Assembly (NCBI GenBank): GCA_045604965.1
Contig: JAZUPB010000036.1
Span: forward strand, 1-64,000
Length of the DNA stretch: 64,000 bases
Reading direction: 5' to 3'
DNA from: JAISGQ01 sp045604965
Lineage (GTDB): Bacteria > Bacillota > Clostridia > Oscillospirales > Acutalibacteraceae
This document shows positions 33,527 to 43,349 of this stretch, piece by piece (within the stretch, counting starts at the first letter, position 1; each line of letters starts with the position of its first letter). Made by a program: the position numbers and the translations under genes. The notes below the pieces were generated by a model. That model searched no databases. It was not told where the DNA came from and saw only the letters and a program-made list of their open reading frames with translations.

Positions 33527-34387
33527 TCATTCGGAAAAGCCTGAAACAAATTCTCTGGGACTTATACCGTATTCAGATTTAAAGGCGCGGTAAAAATTGG
33601 CATAATCTCCGAAACCGCAGTTCTGATACACTTCACCAGGAGACTGACCTTCGGTCATAAGCTCTCGTGCCTGCATAAGGCGACGGAAGATTATATACTG
33701 ATAAACCCCGGTTCCTATTCTGCGCCTGAACTCGTGTGAAAGGTAGTATTTGCTGACGTAAAATTCCTCTGCAATTGATGCAAGAGAAATGTTCTCACAA
33801 TAATGACTGCCGATGTATAAAAGAACACGGCTTATAAGATCAGGTTCTTTGGGTGGCATGGCTTTGGAAGTATGACTTTTTGACAAACGGTTAAGTTCTA
33901 CCATAAACTGCATAAGAAGCCCCTGAGCATAGATTTCGTTACCCGGTGCGCTGCTGTAAAATTCAGCATTAAGCTTTTCAAGAAGCTCACCGAGCATAAC
34001 CCTGCTGCCTTTTGAGGGGCGGATTATGTTGGTGTGCTCGGGGAATTCGCGGTTAAAGCAGGCGGTAAGATCCATATCTTCTGTGCACAGCCTTGCAAGG
34101 TGATTTCTGTCTATCCAGAGAATCATACGTTCATACAGCGTGTCGGGTTCTATCTGAGCTCGGTGGAGCTCCTGAGGATTTATAAGAAGCAGATCACCGG
34201 GCTCAAGAATATAGGATTCACCTTCAACAAGAAAGCTCACTCGACCGTTAAGCAGAAAATAAACCTCGTAAAAATCGTGGTGATGCATATCTACATTTTC
34301 GGTTCGTTTTTCCCTGTAGTGAAAGACCTCAAAATGTTTGTTCTTCATACACTGACGGCTGTCAAAGCGCTGAGCACGTCCTGCCAT
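33527..34387 (-). CDS. AraC-family regulator, divergent from uxuA
   Basis: 286 residues from ATG 34387, chosen because GAGGTGAGG precedes it; the frame up to 34438 has no ribosome site. Cupin sensing domain near residues 20-110 (VDMHHHDFYEVYFLLNGRVSFLVEG, ILEPGDLLLINPQELH) and C-terminal AraC helix-turn-helix (ISLASIAEEFYVSKYYLSHEFRR, FGDYANFYRAFKSEYGISPREF). Divergent from the mannonate dehydratase operon, with an inverted repeat between them that may be its operator. Ligand probably a hexuronate or mannonate (inference). Confidence 0.92.
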   Translation of the reverse strand: MAGRAQRFDSRQCMKNKHFEVFHYREKRTENVDMHHHDFYEVYFLLNGRVSFLVEGESYILEPGDLLLINPQELHRAQIEPDTLYERMILWIDRNHLARLCTEDMDLTACFNREFPEHTNIIRPSKGSRVMLGELLEKLNAEFYSSAPGNEIYAQGLLMQFMVELNRLSKSHTSKAMPPKEPDLISRVLLYIGSHYCENISLASIAEEFYVSKYYLSHEFRRRIGTGVYQYIIFRRLMQARELMTEGQSPGEVYQNCGFGDYANFYRAFKSEYGISPREFVSGFSE

Positions 34388-34415
34388 AAACCTCACCTCA
34401 AATATATTATACAGC

Positions 34416-34464
34416 AATATTCGCAACATATCAAACAATATATGTTGTTTTTATTGCGAATATT
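34416..34464. promoter_or_regulatory. Inverted repeat operator between the AraC gene and uxuA
   Basis: AATATTCGCAA (34416-34426) and its exact reverse complement TTGCGAATATT (34454-34464) are centred 38 bases apart in a 133-base divergent promoter region. Confidence 0.55.
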
Positions 34465-34520
34465 TTATGGTAAAATAAAATTACACTTAGCACTACAATA
34501 CAGAATCGGAGGTAAAAATT

Positions 34521-35621
34521 ATGCCAATGCAAATGGGTTTCCGTTGGTACGGAGAAGGAAATGACAATATAAGCCTCAGCGACATCAAACAGATCCCCGG
34601 TGTAACCAGCATTGTTTGGGCACTTCATCATAAACTCCCGGGAGAAGTATGGGAAGAGGAAGAAATTGCAGAAGTAAAGCGTCAGCTTGATGAATACGGT
34701 TTCTGCATAGATGTTGTCGAATCCGTCAACGTTCACGATGACATAAAAATAGGCAAGCCTACCCGTGATGAGTATATAGAAAACTACAAGCAGACTATCC
34801 GTAATCTTTCGAAATACGGAGTAAAAGTCATCTGCTATAACTTTATGCCGATTTTTGACTGGACAAGATCCGATCTGTTCCACCCGGTAGGAGACGGCTC
34901 AACAGCTCTTTTCTATGAAAAGGGTATGATCCAGGACGATTACAATGCAATGGCGAACTATATCCTTGACTTTACCGAGAAATACAATATGTCTTTCCCG
35001 GGCTGGGAACCTGAAAGAATGGCAAAGCTCGATCAGCTTTTTAAGGATTACGCAGGAGTAGATCACGAAAAGCTTTGGGCAAATCTCAAATACTTCCTTG
35101 AGGCACTTATGCCCACATGCGAAGAATGTGATGTGAAAATGGCTATCCATATGGATGACCCGCCTTGGGATATTTTCGGACTTCCCAGACTTATGACAAA
35201 CGAAGAAAATATTGACAGATTCTTAAAGATGGTAGACCATCCCTGCAACTGCCTGACTCTCTGCACAGGAAGCCTCAGCGCAGATCCAAACAACAATGTT
35301 GCGGAGATCGTGCGCAAGCACTGCGACCGCATTGCCTTTACTCACATTCGCAACGTCAAGCATTTTGAAAATGGAGATTTCTCCGAAGCAAGCCATCGTG
35401 ACTGCGACGGTGAAACAGGAATACTTGACATTCTCAAGGCATATCACGACTGCGGATATGAAGGCTATGTCCGACCTGATCACGGACGTCACCTTTGGGG
35501 AGAAGGTCCCGGCAATGTTCGTCCCGGATACGGTCTTTATGACAGAGCACTGGGTATAATGTATATGTTGGGTGTATGGGATATGCTTGACAAGCTTGAG
35601 GGAAAACAGGAGGTAAAATAA
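34521..35621 (+). CDS. uxuA: Mannonate dehydratase
   Basis: 366 residues of the UxuA family, which dehydrates D-mannonate to 2-keto-3-deoxygluconate in glucuronate breakdown. Typical start MPMQMGFRWYGEGNDNISLSDIKQIPG, KVICYNFMPIFDWTR near residue 105, MAIHMDDPPW near 205 and YVRPDHGRHLWGE near 315 with metal-binding His/Asp residues. ATG after CGGAGG. It is followed after one base by a short-chain mannonate oxidoreductase, so the pair converts fructuronate to mannonate and then to KDG. Confidence 0.96.
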   Translation: MPMQMGFRWYGEGNDNISLSDIKQIPGVTSIVWALHHKLPGEVWEEEEIAEVKRQLDEYGFCIDVVESVNVHDDIKIGKPTRDEYIENYKQTIRNLSKYGVKVICYNFMPIFDWTRSDLFHPVGDGSTALFYEKGMIQDDYNAMANYILDFTEKYNMSFPGWEPERMAKLDQLFKDYAGVDHEKLWANLKYFLEALMPTCEECDVKMAIHMDDPPWDIFGLPRLMTNEENIDRFLKMVDHPCNCLTLCTGSLSADPNNNVAEIVRKHCDRIAFTHIRNVKHFENGDFSEASHRDCDGETGILDILKAYHDCGYEGYVRPDHGRHLWGEGPGNVRPGYGLYDRALGIMYMLGVWDMLDKLEGKQEVK

Positions 35622-35622
35622 A

Positions 35623-36468
35623 ATGGTAAATCTTCCTCTTAACATAGATTACACCGGTAAGGTGGTTGTTGTCACAGGCGCAGGCGGACTTATCTGCGGA
35701 GCAATGGCAGCGGCATTTGCACAGTGCGGAGCAAAAGTCGCTGCGCTTGACCTCAATGAAGAAGCAGTGTTGAAGCTTGCAGAGGAGCTTACCGCTGAAG
35801 GTTATATCTGCAAGGGCTATAAGGCAAACGTTCTTGATCCGGAAGCACTTGAAGAGGTGCACAAGGCAGTTCTCAATGACCTTGGTCCCTGTGACATTCT
35901 TGTCAACGGTGCAGGCGGAAACAATCCCAGAGCAACCACTGATAACGAATACCACCACGAAGCAAAGGAAGGCGGAAAATCATTCTTTGATCTTGATGCA
36001 TCTGGTGTTGATTTTGTTTTCAAGCTCAACTTCCAGGGAACACTTCTTCCCACTCAGGCATTTGCAAAGGATATGGTGGAAAAGAAAGCAGGCTGTATTC
36101 TGAATATATCCTCGATGAATTCATATATTCCCCTTACAAAAATTCCTGCTTATTCCGCAGCAAAGGCTGGTATTTCCAACTTTACCCAGTGGCTCGCGAC
36201 TCATTTTGCAGGCACCGGTATCCGATGCAATGCAATTGCACCGGGATTCCTTGTATCTGCTCAGAACAAGGCACTGCTCTTCAATGAGGACGGTACTCCC
36301 ACCGCACGTTCTGCAAAGATACTCAACGGCACGCCCACTCACCGTTTTGTAGATGCAGATGAGCTTCTTGGTGCAACGCTTTTCCTGTGTGATGACCGTT
36401 CGGCATCCGCAATCACAGGTGTTGTACTGCCGGTAGATGCAGGCTTTGCCGCGTATTCCGGAGTATAA
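35623..36468 (+). CDS. SDR-family D-mannonate oxidoreductase
   Basis: 281 residues of the short-chain dehydrogenase family: TGAGGLICG (cofactor loop near residue 19), NGAGG (near 97), catalytic Ser and YSAAK (Tyr/Lys near residues 155-180). The DNEYHHE segment and C-terminal VVLPVDAGFAAYSGV fit the SDR group found next to uxuA that reduces fructuronate to mannonate, in place of the classical UxuB. It starts one base after the uxuA stop, with GGAGG inside the uxuA end. Confidence 0.88.
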   Translation: MVNLPLNIDYTGKVVVVTGAGGLICGAMAAAFAQCGAKVAALDLNEEAVLKLAEELTAEGYICKGYKANVLDPEALEEVHKAVLNDLGPCDILVNGAGGNNPRATTDNEYHHEAKEGGKSFFDLDASGVDFVFKLNFQGTLLPTQAFAKDMVEKKAGCILNISSMNSYIPLTKIPAYSAAKAGISNFTQWLATHFAGTGIRCNAIAPGFLVSAQNKALLFNEDGTPTARSAKILNGTPTHRFVDADELLGATLFLCDDRSASAITGVVLPVDAGFAAYSGV

Positions 36469-36490
36469 AGTCTGCAAAGATAATAATTAA

Positions 36491-36522
36491 TCCCGGCGGC
36501 TGTTTACAGCCGCCGGGATTTT
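36491..36522. terminator. Terminator between the uxuA operon and the Hsp70 gene
   Basis: TCCCGGCGGCTG / CAGCCGCCGGGA stem with TTTA loop and TTTT; serves both converging units. Confidence 0.88.
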
Positions 36523-36542
36523 CTGTATTTCAGCTGATTAAG

Positions 36543-38222
36543 TTATCTGAGGGAATTGAGATAATCTGTAAGCTCTTTTCGTGCCTTTTCAATATCAGCG
36601 GCTTTTCCCTGGCGCATCGCGACCTCAAAAGCAGTGATATACCGCTCTATCAGGTAACGCTCATCACCTGTGGATTCTTCATAAGCCTGATCTGCAAGGT
36701 AGAGGGCGAGCTTGTTTTCTTCCTGTTCTCTCGGACTGATTTTGAGATAAGCCAATTCTTCCATACGCTGCCGAGCTTCCTGTTCGGTAAGCTTGTTGCC
36801 TTCACCCTTGATGATTATGGTCTTGGTTATGTTGGTGGAATGTACGCGCACCTTGACCTCAAGCAGCGAGTTGACATCGTATGTATAGGTTACATCAACA
36901 GCCTCTTCGCCCTTTGGCTTTGATGGAACAGGCACCTGTAATTCTCCGAGGTACAGATTGTTTCTGGCCATACGGCTTTCACCCTGAAGCACTTTGACTC
37001 GTACAACGGTCTGATAGTCGCTGGCAGTGTAAAGGGTTTGTGTTCTGCTGACGGGTATTACAGTGTTTCTTTCGATTATGGGAAGGTAATGTCCGCTTTC
37101 ATCAAAGATACCGTTGCTTGAAACTACTTCGGTTCCGAGAGTGAAGGGGCAGACATCGGTGAGAATAACCTCACGGATTGATGCGGCGCGCTGTTTCATA
37201 GCACTCTGCAGAGCGGTTCCGAAAGCAACTACCTCATCGGGATTGACATTGCCTCTGGGGATACGACCGAATAAACGTGCAGCCAGCTTGCGTACAACAG
37301 TGGATTTTGTTGCACCGCCAACGAGAACGATCTCGTCTATATCGGAAGCGCGGATTCCGGCATCCTTGAGACTGCGCTCAACGGGGCGTCTGAGACGCTC
37401 GAAAAGCGGCTCGCAGGCCTCTTCGTAGTCTTCTGCTGTGAGAGAAAAGCTTTTCTTCTTTCCACCCACAGTACATTCCATAAATGCTGCAGGGGCAGAT
37501 GAAAGAGCACATTTCATCTTTTCCGACTGCTCACGTATCTGAGCCAGCTCATCATAGGTGAGCTGAGAAATATCAGTGCCGAGCTTGTCGAGAAATGCCT
37601 GCTCGATTATATCTGTAAAATCCTCACCACCGAGGAAATTGTCACCTGCAATGGAGTGAACCTCGATTATACGTCCTGTGCGTTCAAGGATAGAAACGTC
37701 AAAAGTACCGCCGCCAAGGTCGAAGACAAGGTATTTAGCGTGATCCTTGCTGTCCATAAGTCCGTAGGCGATAGCAGCAGAGGTAGGTTCACTGACAATG
37801 CGTTCCACCTTGAGGCCTGCAAGCTCGCCTGCGCGCTTGGTTGCTTTTCGCTGCATATCGTTGAAATATGCCGGTACGCTTATGACAGCCTCGTCAACAG
37901 GCTGTCCGAGGAATATTTCTGCGTCTTCCTTCAAGGAACGAAGGACAAAGGAGGAAAGCTCCTCGGCGCGGAATTTTTTGTCGCCCAGAACATATTCTCT
38001 GTCAGTGCCCATACTGCGCTTGAATACCGCAGCGGAAGAAAGCGGATGGCGCAGACTTCTAGCCAGAGCGGTCTTGCCTACAAGAATTGTACCGTCATCG
38101 TCAATGCTTACAACAGAGGGGGTGAGGTGTTCACCCAAACGGTTGGGGATTATTTTAGCTGATTTGCTGTCGTAATAGGCGACAAGGCTGTTTGTTGTTC
38201 CAAGATCAATACCTACAATCAT
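36543..38222 (-). CDS. HscC-like Hsp70 chaperone
   Basis: 559 residues, shorter than DnaK (about 610) and close to HscC. ATPase domain motifs: GIDLGTTNSLVAYY at the start, VFDLGGGTFDVSILE near residue 165 and IVLVGGATKSTVVRKLA near 300. The substrate domain (about 355-480) is followed by a short helical end without the DnaK-type C-terminal lid extension. The ATG overlaps by four bases the gene of a J-domain/TPR protein, a dedicated co-chaperone. Not the general dnaK, which normally lies beside grpE and dnaJ. Confidence 0.92.
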   Translation of the reverse strand: MIVGIDLGTTNSLVAYYDSKSAKIIPNRLGEHLTPSVVSIDDDGTILVGKTALARSLRHPLSSAAVFKRSMGTDREYVLGDKKFRAEELSSFVLRSLKEDAEIFLGQPVDEAVISVPAYFNDMQRKATKRAGELAGLKVERIVSEPTSAAIAYGLMDSKDHAKYLVFDLGGGTFDVSILERTGRIIEVHSIAGDNFLGGEDFTDIIEQAFLDKLGTDISQLTYDELAQIREQSEKMKCALSSAPAAFMECTVGGKKKSFSLTAEDYEEACEPLFERLRRPVERSLKDAGIRASDIDEIVLVGGATKSTVVRKLAARLFGRIPRGNVNPDEVVAFGTALQSAMKQRAASIREVILTDVCPFTLGTEVVSSNGIFDESGHYLPIIERNTVIPVSRTQTLYTASDYQTVVRVKVLQGESRMARNNLYLGELQVPVPSKPKGEEAVDVTYTYDVNSLLEVKVRVHSTNITKTIIIKGEGNKLTEQEARQRMEELAYLKISPREQEENKLALYLADQAYEESTGDERYLIERYITAFEVAMRQGKAADIEKARKELTDYLNSLR

Positions 38223-41200
38223 TTTCTGTTTTCCTTTTTAAGCTCTTTTTTATGTTCTTTGCGTATTCTTTCGGGGATATAGACAAAATCGTATTCATCG
38301 AGAGCAAACTGAGCTGCTTCGTTGCAGGTCTCTATTGCCTTGTCATATTCACCGATTTCTTCATAATACTCCGCAAGAGCGAGATATGCGTCCTTGCACT
38401 TGGGATAGCGGCAGTGATCACAGAGGGGAACTGTCATAGCTTCATCGATAAATGGCTTTGCCTTTTCAGGATAACCGGAGGAGGTGTAGACGAAAGCCTG
38501 CTTGGTGAGATAGAGAGCGTACTCATCACCGCTCCAGGAGCGTTTCTTAAGGACCTCAAGTGCGTGAAGGGCAAGAATCTTTGCTTCGGTGTTTTTGCCC
38601 AGCTTCCTGAGACAGAAAAGACGGTCGTTGAATGAATTAATGCTGTCGGGAGATACCTTATCGCGCTTTTCGTAAAACTCCAGAGCTTTTTTGTAATTTC
38701 CCTCGTGCATATAGTAATTTCCGAGTCGATCAAATCTCGGCTCATCGTTATCGGGGAGATTGAACATACACTTGCGGTACTGCTTGTAGGAACCGGCAAG
38801 TCTGTAAACATCACCGAGCATAAGCCAGTACTGATTTTCGGTAAGCTTGCCCTCAGCCTTGTACTGCTTTATATATTTCTCTGCCTTGTCAAGCTGCTTG
38901 CTTTCGATGTATACCTCGATGACATATCTTGCATCATCAAGGCGTCCGAACATCTCAAGGTTCTTGAGATACATATCGGCAGCAGCATCAAATCTGCCTG
39001 CACGGGCAAGAGCGCGTGCGTATACACGGTTAACATAAACCTTGCGGTTATCTTCACTCTTCTGATCGTTGATCTCCACTGCTTTTGCGTGTATGTCTAT
39101 AGCTTTTTCAAAGTCGAATCTGCACTCAAAAACAGTACCGAGGTTGGTGCGGAAGCGCACATTTTCAGGATCCATCTCAACCGCTGCGTTAAAATGCTCT
39201 TCAGCTTCGTCAAAACGTCTGAGATATGTAAGACAAAGTCCGACCATATCGTGGAGTCCCGCACTCTCAGAAATTTCAAGTCGCTTGGAGTAATGCAGGA
39301 GTGCGTTTTCATAATCGTAGAGATCGTAATAATTGTTTGCCAAACCTACGTGAAGATTATATCTTCCGGGATAATACTCCTCTATCCTGTTGTATACATC
39401 AATAGCGCTCTGGGGCTTGTTCTGCTTTTCGAGAAGAGTGGTCTTGAAATAGAGGAGAGGATAGTAATCACAGCGCACCTCAAGACCCTTATTTACCATT
39501 TCAAGGAGCTCTTCTGCAGATTTGCTGTTCTCCTGAAGCTCTGCAGCACGGGAGTAAACCTCATAAATAAAGTTTATATCGCTGTTCCCATTCTCAAAGT
39601 TTTCAATAATGGAATTATACATATTGAGAGCTTCTTCTTTTTCGCCCTTGCCCTCAAGTATTCTTGCCTTGCAGTAATTTACGGAATCGGTATGTATGTC
39701 GTGTTCCTCAAGGTAGTCGACGATTTCCTGAGCACCGTCCCACTGCTCTGCATCGCAGAGTATTCTTGTGCGATAGATATATACGCCGAGTTCAAGGGTG
39801 TAGTTTAAGGATTCGCCGAAGCTGTTGAAGGCTGCCTGCAGCATATCGAGCTCATACTGCTCAACGCCGAGAATGTAGTAGGACCAGGAACCGGGGTTGA
39901 CCTCGACCATCTTTTCAGCTTCGTGCAGTGCGCCGAGATAATCCCTTTTCTGACTGCGCAGGATTGTGCGGCGCAAATCGTGCGCGTTGCTGCGTCTTGA
40001 AGGACCTGCCTCGATTGATGCAGCGGCCTTTTCAAGTGCCTCATCGAATTTTTCGAGCTGTGCGTATGCAATAGCCTGTATATAGAAAATATCGTCAAGC
40101 TTGTTCTTGCGCTTCTTTTCCTTCTCTGTTTCACCTTCAGGCAGTTCAGCTATGGCTTTTTCCCATTCTACAGCATTTTCAAGAGCCTTTTCGGGCATAT
40201 TGAGGTTGCTGTAAAGCTTGCTCTTTAAGTTCTGAATATCACAGCGCTGCGCAATGGTTTCAGGAGTGAGCTGATTTACGATGCTTTCAGTCTTTTCGTT
40301 CTCATCAGACTGGAAGCAAAGCCAGGCATACTCATACTGATCATCAAAGCCGAGTGTGCCTTCGGCAAATTTCTGCTCATACTGTGCCTTTGCCTTTTCG
40401 CAGGCATCATCGAAGAATTTTTTGAAATTCTCCTCAAAAGGATATTCAGTGACAAGCTGGATCATAAGATCCTTTGCATCCACGTAACGCTCGAGCTTCA
40501 TAAGACAGTCTGCCTGATTGTAGCGAGCGGCTTTGTAATTTTTGGAAAGAGCAAATTCGTAATCAACAATAGCTTCTTCATTTCTGCCGGCAATGCTGAG
40601 TGCGTCTGCGTGGTTTGCTCTTATGCCGGGATCCTCGGGATGTCTTTCAACCAGATCGTCGAGAAGCTCAAGAGCCTTTTCGTTTTCGCCGGTGTTTATT
40701 GCAAGACGTGCAAGAAGAAGATCGGTGTAGGGGTGCTTTATTCCTGTGTTTTCAATATCGCGAATAGTTGCCAGAGCAGCCTCTGCATCGCGGTTTCTTA
40801 CCTCTTCACGAGCCTTGAAATAAAGATTGAAATAACAGTCAGGATTTCCTGTTGTGTCTGCATCAAACAGCTCGTAGGGGACGTGGGGATCGTTGTTGAT
40901 GCCTGAAATAAGGCAGTTGTCCACATAATCCTTGGGGAATATTTCGTAAAGAGCCTCTTTGTTTTCGATTATAGAAAATTCCTTGTCTATAAGCTGCCAG
41001 ATGTCTCTCGGCAGAGCGTCATTCTTCATAAGGTAACGAAGCAGAGCATCTCTTGCATCAATGCGGGAATCCACAGCTTCGCAGACATCGTCGGAGAAAA
41101 GCTCACGCCAGTTATTTATGTCTATACGTTTCTGGTAATGATTGTAAACATCATCAACACGCTCGAGCCAGAGATCGACAGGGGTCTTTTCCTTTTCTTC

Positions 41201-41377
41201 TTCGCCTTCATCTTTTTCGTTTGCGTATTTTAAGGCTTCTTCGTATTCCGAGCGGAGAGCCATAAACTCTTCAGGCTTTTCCTCAGGGTGAACATATTTG
41301 AGCTTTTCGTGATAAGCTGCGGTAATTGCATCGATATCCTTGGTCTTTTCGATGCCGAGAGCAGTCCACATTTCCAT
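38219..41377 (-). CDS. J-domain and tetratricopeptide-repeat protein, partner of the Hsp70
   Basis: About 1052 residues from ATG 41377; GGAGGT seven bases before it lies inside the longer frame, which is why the ATG at 41392 is rejected. The first 50 residues are a J-like domain (MWTALGIEKTKDIDAITAAYHEKL, HPEEKPEEFMALRSEYEEAL) in which the canonical HPD is HPE. After a linker, residues 170-1000 consist of some twenty TPR-like helix pairs (ALELLDDLVERHPEDPGIRANHADAL and similar). The end is basic. It probably recruits the Hsp70 to a set of clients through the TPR surface. Similar degenerate J domains accompany HscC-type chaperones. Confidence 0.82.
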   Translation of the reverse strand: MEMWTALGIEKTKDIDAITAAYHEKLKYVHPEEKPEEFMALRSEYEEALKYANEKDEGEEEKEKTPVDLWLERVDDVYNHYQKRIDINNWRELFSDDVCEAVDSRIDARDALLRYLMKNDALPRDIWQLIDKEFSIIENKEALYEIFPKDYVDNCLISGINNDPHVPYELFDADTTGNPDCYFNLYFKAREEVRNRDAEAALATIRDIENTGIKHPYTDLLLARLAINTGENEKALELLDDLVERHPEDPGIRANHADALSIAGRNEEAIVDYEFALSKNYKAARYNQADCLMKLERYVDAKDLMIQLVTEYPFEENFKKFFDDACEKAKAQYEQKFAEGTLGFDDQYEYAWLCFQSDENEKTESIVNQLTPETIAQRCDIQNLKSKLYSNLNMPEKALENAVEWEKAIAELPEGETEKEKKRKNKLDDIFYIQAIAYAQLEKFDEALEKAAASIEAGPSRRSNAHDLRRTILRSQKRDYLGALHEAEKMVEVNPGSWSYYILGVEQYELDMLQAAFNSFGESLNYTLELGVYIYRTRILCDAEQWDGAQEIVDYLEEHDIHTDSVNYCKARILEGKGEKEEALNMYNSIIENFENGNSDINFIYEVYSRAAELQENSKSAEELLEMVNKGLEVRCDYYPLLYFKTTLLEKQNKPQSAIDVYNRIEEYYPGRYNLHVGLANNYYDLYDYENALLHYSKRLEISESAGLHDMVGLCLTYLRRFDEAEEHFNAAVEMDPENVRFRTNLGTVFECRFDFEKAIDIHAKAVEINDQKSEDNRKVYVNRVYARALARAGRFDAAADMYLKNLEMFGRLDDARYVIEVYIESKQLDKAEKYIKQYKAEGKLTENQYWLMLGDVYRLAGSYKQYRKCMFNLPDNDEPRFDRLGNYYMHEGNYKKALEFYEKRDKVSPDSINSFNDRLFCLRKLGKNTEAKILALHALEVLKKRSWSGDEYALYLTKQAFVYTSSGYPEKAKPFIDEAMTVPLCDHCRYPKCKDAYLALAEYYEEIGEYDKAIETCNEAAQFALDEYDFVYIPERIRKEHKKELKKENRK

Positions 41378-41567
41378 AATCCGTACCTCCATATACTTGA
41401 ATATATAGTAAAAAAATAATTTCCCTTTCCTGTAATTTTACCAAATAAAAAATAGTAATTCAATAGAAAAGAAGATGATAATCCATTACGTAAAATGCAA
41501 TTTATAGTGGAAAAGAATGAAAATATGTGATATACTAAACGGTGAAAATTATCAGGGAGGAAAAATT

Positions 41568-42434
41568 ATGATCCCAAAAGTGTTTTTCAGCAGAGAGATA
41601 ACACCTCAGAAAGTACTTGAGTTATACAGAATGCTTGGAGCGGAGCTTACAGGCAATGTTGCAATAAAGGTCCATTCCGGAGAGGTTGGAAATCAGAATT
41701 TTCTCAGACCGGATTTCTGGAAGCCGATAATTGATACGGTGGGCGGAACCGTTGTTGAATGCAATACAGCATATGAGGGTAAAAGAAACACCCGAGAAAA
41801 ACATATAGAGACAATGAAGCTTCACGGCTGGATAGAAAATTTCAAGGTGGACATTCTTGACGGCGATGAGGATGATATGGTGCTGGAAGTCAGAAACGGC
41901 AAGCATCTTGACAAAAACTATGTTGGAGCTCATCTGGCAGATTATGATTCTATGCTTGTTCTCTCGCATTTCAAGGGGCATCCTATGGGCGGATACGGAG
42001 GCGCAATAAAGCAGCTTTCCATAGGTGTTGCGTCCTCTTTTGGAAAAGCGAATATTCACGGAGCAGGCGAGCCTGAAAAGATTTGGACTGCAGATCACGA
42101 TTCCTTCCTTGAATCTATGGCAGAGGCTGCACAGAGTGTGATTGAATATTTCAACGGCAAAATAGCGTATATCAACGTAATGAAAAATATGTCCGTAGAC
42201 TGTGACTGCTGTGCAGTGGCAGAGGATCCCTGTATGGCAGATATTGGCATTCTCGCGTCACTTGATCCTATTGCACTGGATCAGGCTTGTATTGATCTGG
42301 TTTATGCAGCCAAAGATGATCCCGGACAGAGCCATCTGATTGAACGCATAGAAAGCCGCAACGGAATACTCACGATAGAAACAGCAGCAAAGCTGGGATA
42401 CGGTTCAAGAGAATATGAGCTTACGGAAATATAA
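41568..42434 (+). CDS. DUF362-domain protein
   Basis: 288 residues. The ATG at 41568 follows CAGGGAGGAAA; the frame from 41517 is not used. DUF362 proteins often carry or serve iron-sulfur clusters; blocks seen are GNVAIKVHSGEVGNQNFLRP, LSHFKGHPMGGYGGAIKQLSIG and DPIALDQACIDLV. A C-D-C-C segment (VDCDCCAVAEDPCMADIG, near residue 215) gives a cluster of four cysteines, but no separate ferredoxin domain is present. Reaction unknown. Confidence 0.85.
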   Translation: MIPKVFFSREITPQKVLELYRMLGAELTGNVAIKVHSGEVGNQNFLRPDFWKPIIDTVGGTVVECNTAYEGKRNTREKHIETMKLHGWIENFKVDILDGDEDDMVLEVRNGKHLDKNYVGAHLADYDSMLVLSHFKGHPMGGYGGAIKQLSIGVASSFGKANIHGAGEPEKIWTADHDSFLESMAEAAQSVIEYFNGKIAYINVMKNMSVDCDCCAVAEDPCMADIGILASLDPIALDQACIDLVYAAKDDPGQSHLIERIESRNGILTIETAAKLGYGSREYELTEI

Positions 42435-42456
42435 ATAAAGTTTCGGGAGATACAAT

Positions 42457-43197
42457 ATGTTTGGAGAAAAACATCTGATAATTCTGGCGATCTCACTTGC
42501 TGCAGCAGTGATTTTAAGTATTCTGTCACGAAAAATAAAACTGGCAACGGCGTGCCGGCTTATGCTTTATGCAGGCATTGTATCGGAAATAGTCAAAATA
42601 GTATATTACATTACCGCAAATGAAGAAAAATACGGCGGAGTTCTTCCTAAGACCGACCTTCCGTTCCATCTGTGTTCTATACAGATCTTGCTGATAACCA
42701 TAGTGAATGTCGTTCACAATGAAAAAATCAAAAGGTTCATATTCAGCTTTATGATGCCAAGCTGTCTTTTCGGGGGGATAGCAGCACTGCTTATTCCAAC
42801 AACGTCATCGCTTACAGGCGGAATAGCTATAACGATCCAGTATTTCGGATATCATACCGCATTGATCGTTTTTTCGGTAAAACTGATTTCTTCGGCGGAA
42901 TTCAAGCGCACTGTAAAGGACTATTTCAACTGCCTGAAATGTCTGCTTATAATGATGTTTTTTGCAGTGTACATAAACAGCATACTGTATGACGGCGTTT
43001 CCAATATCAATTATATGTATGTCGTTTCTCCTCCCCAGGAGGGACTGCCGTTCCTCAATGAGGATCGCGGATGGCTGGTATACATTGTGCGTTATGCCTG
43101 TCTTGTGCTTTTCTGTGTAACTCTTTTCTATATCAGACCTATTTTTTCAGCCATATTCAAGCGAGAAAAATCAGACAGGAAAGAGATAGCAGAATAA
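42457..43197 (+). CDS. YwaF/TMEM164-like integral membrane protein
   Basis: 246 residues, about seven membrane segments. The LPFHLCSIQ motif near residue 68 and HNEKIKRFIFSFMMPSCLFGG, together with FGYHTALI and PPQEGLPFL, mark the TIGR02206/YwaF family. The conserved His and Cys in the membrane suggest an acyl-transfer or related activity, as proposed for the eukaryotic TMEM164 relative. Adjacent to DUF362 (22 bases). Confidence 0.8.
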   Translation: MFGEKHLIILAISLAAAVILSILSRKIKLATACRLMLYAGIVSEIVKIVYYITANEEKYGGVLPKTDLPFHLCSIQILLITIVNVVHNEKIKRFIFSFMMPSCLFGGIAALLIPTTSSLTGGIAITIQYFGYHTALIVFSVKLISSAEFKRTVKDYFNCLKCLLIMMFFAVYINSILYDGVSNINYMYVVSPPQEGLPFLNEDRGWLVYIVRYACLVLFCVTLFYIRPIFSAIFKREKSDRKEIAE

Positions 43198-43201
43198 AAC
43201 C

Positions 43202-43238
43202 AAGCCACCCGCGATACTTATGTGTCAGAGGGTGGCTT
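43202..43238 (+). terminator. Terminator of the DUF362-YwaF unit
   Basis: AAGCCACCC / GGGTGGCTT stem with a 19-base loop; U-tract weak. Confidence 0.55.
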
Positions 43239-43349
43239 AAATATTGCCTGAAAATTTAAAAAATATATTTGAATTTGGAAACAAATCCTATATAATTAAC
43301 TATATTAGATTGTTGTACACTATGGTAAAATCAAAGGATAGAGGTTCTT

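Noticed and set aside
38705..39808. A 367-codon hydrophobic plus-strand frame
   Set aside because: Antisense to the TPR protein gene; its apparent membrane segments come from reverse-complemented Glu/Lys codons.
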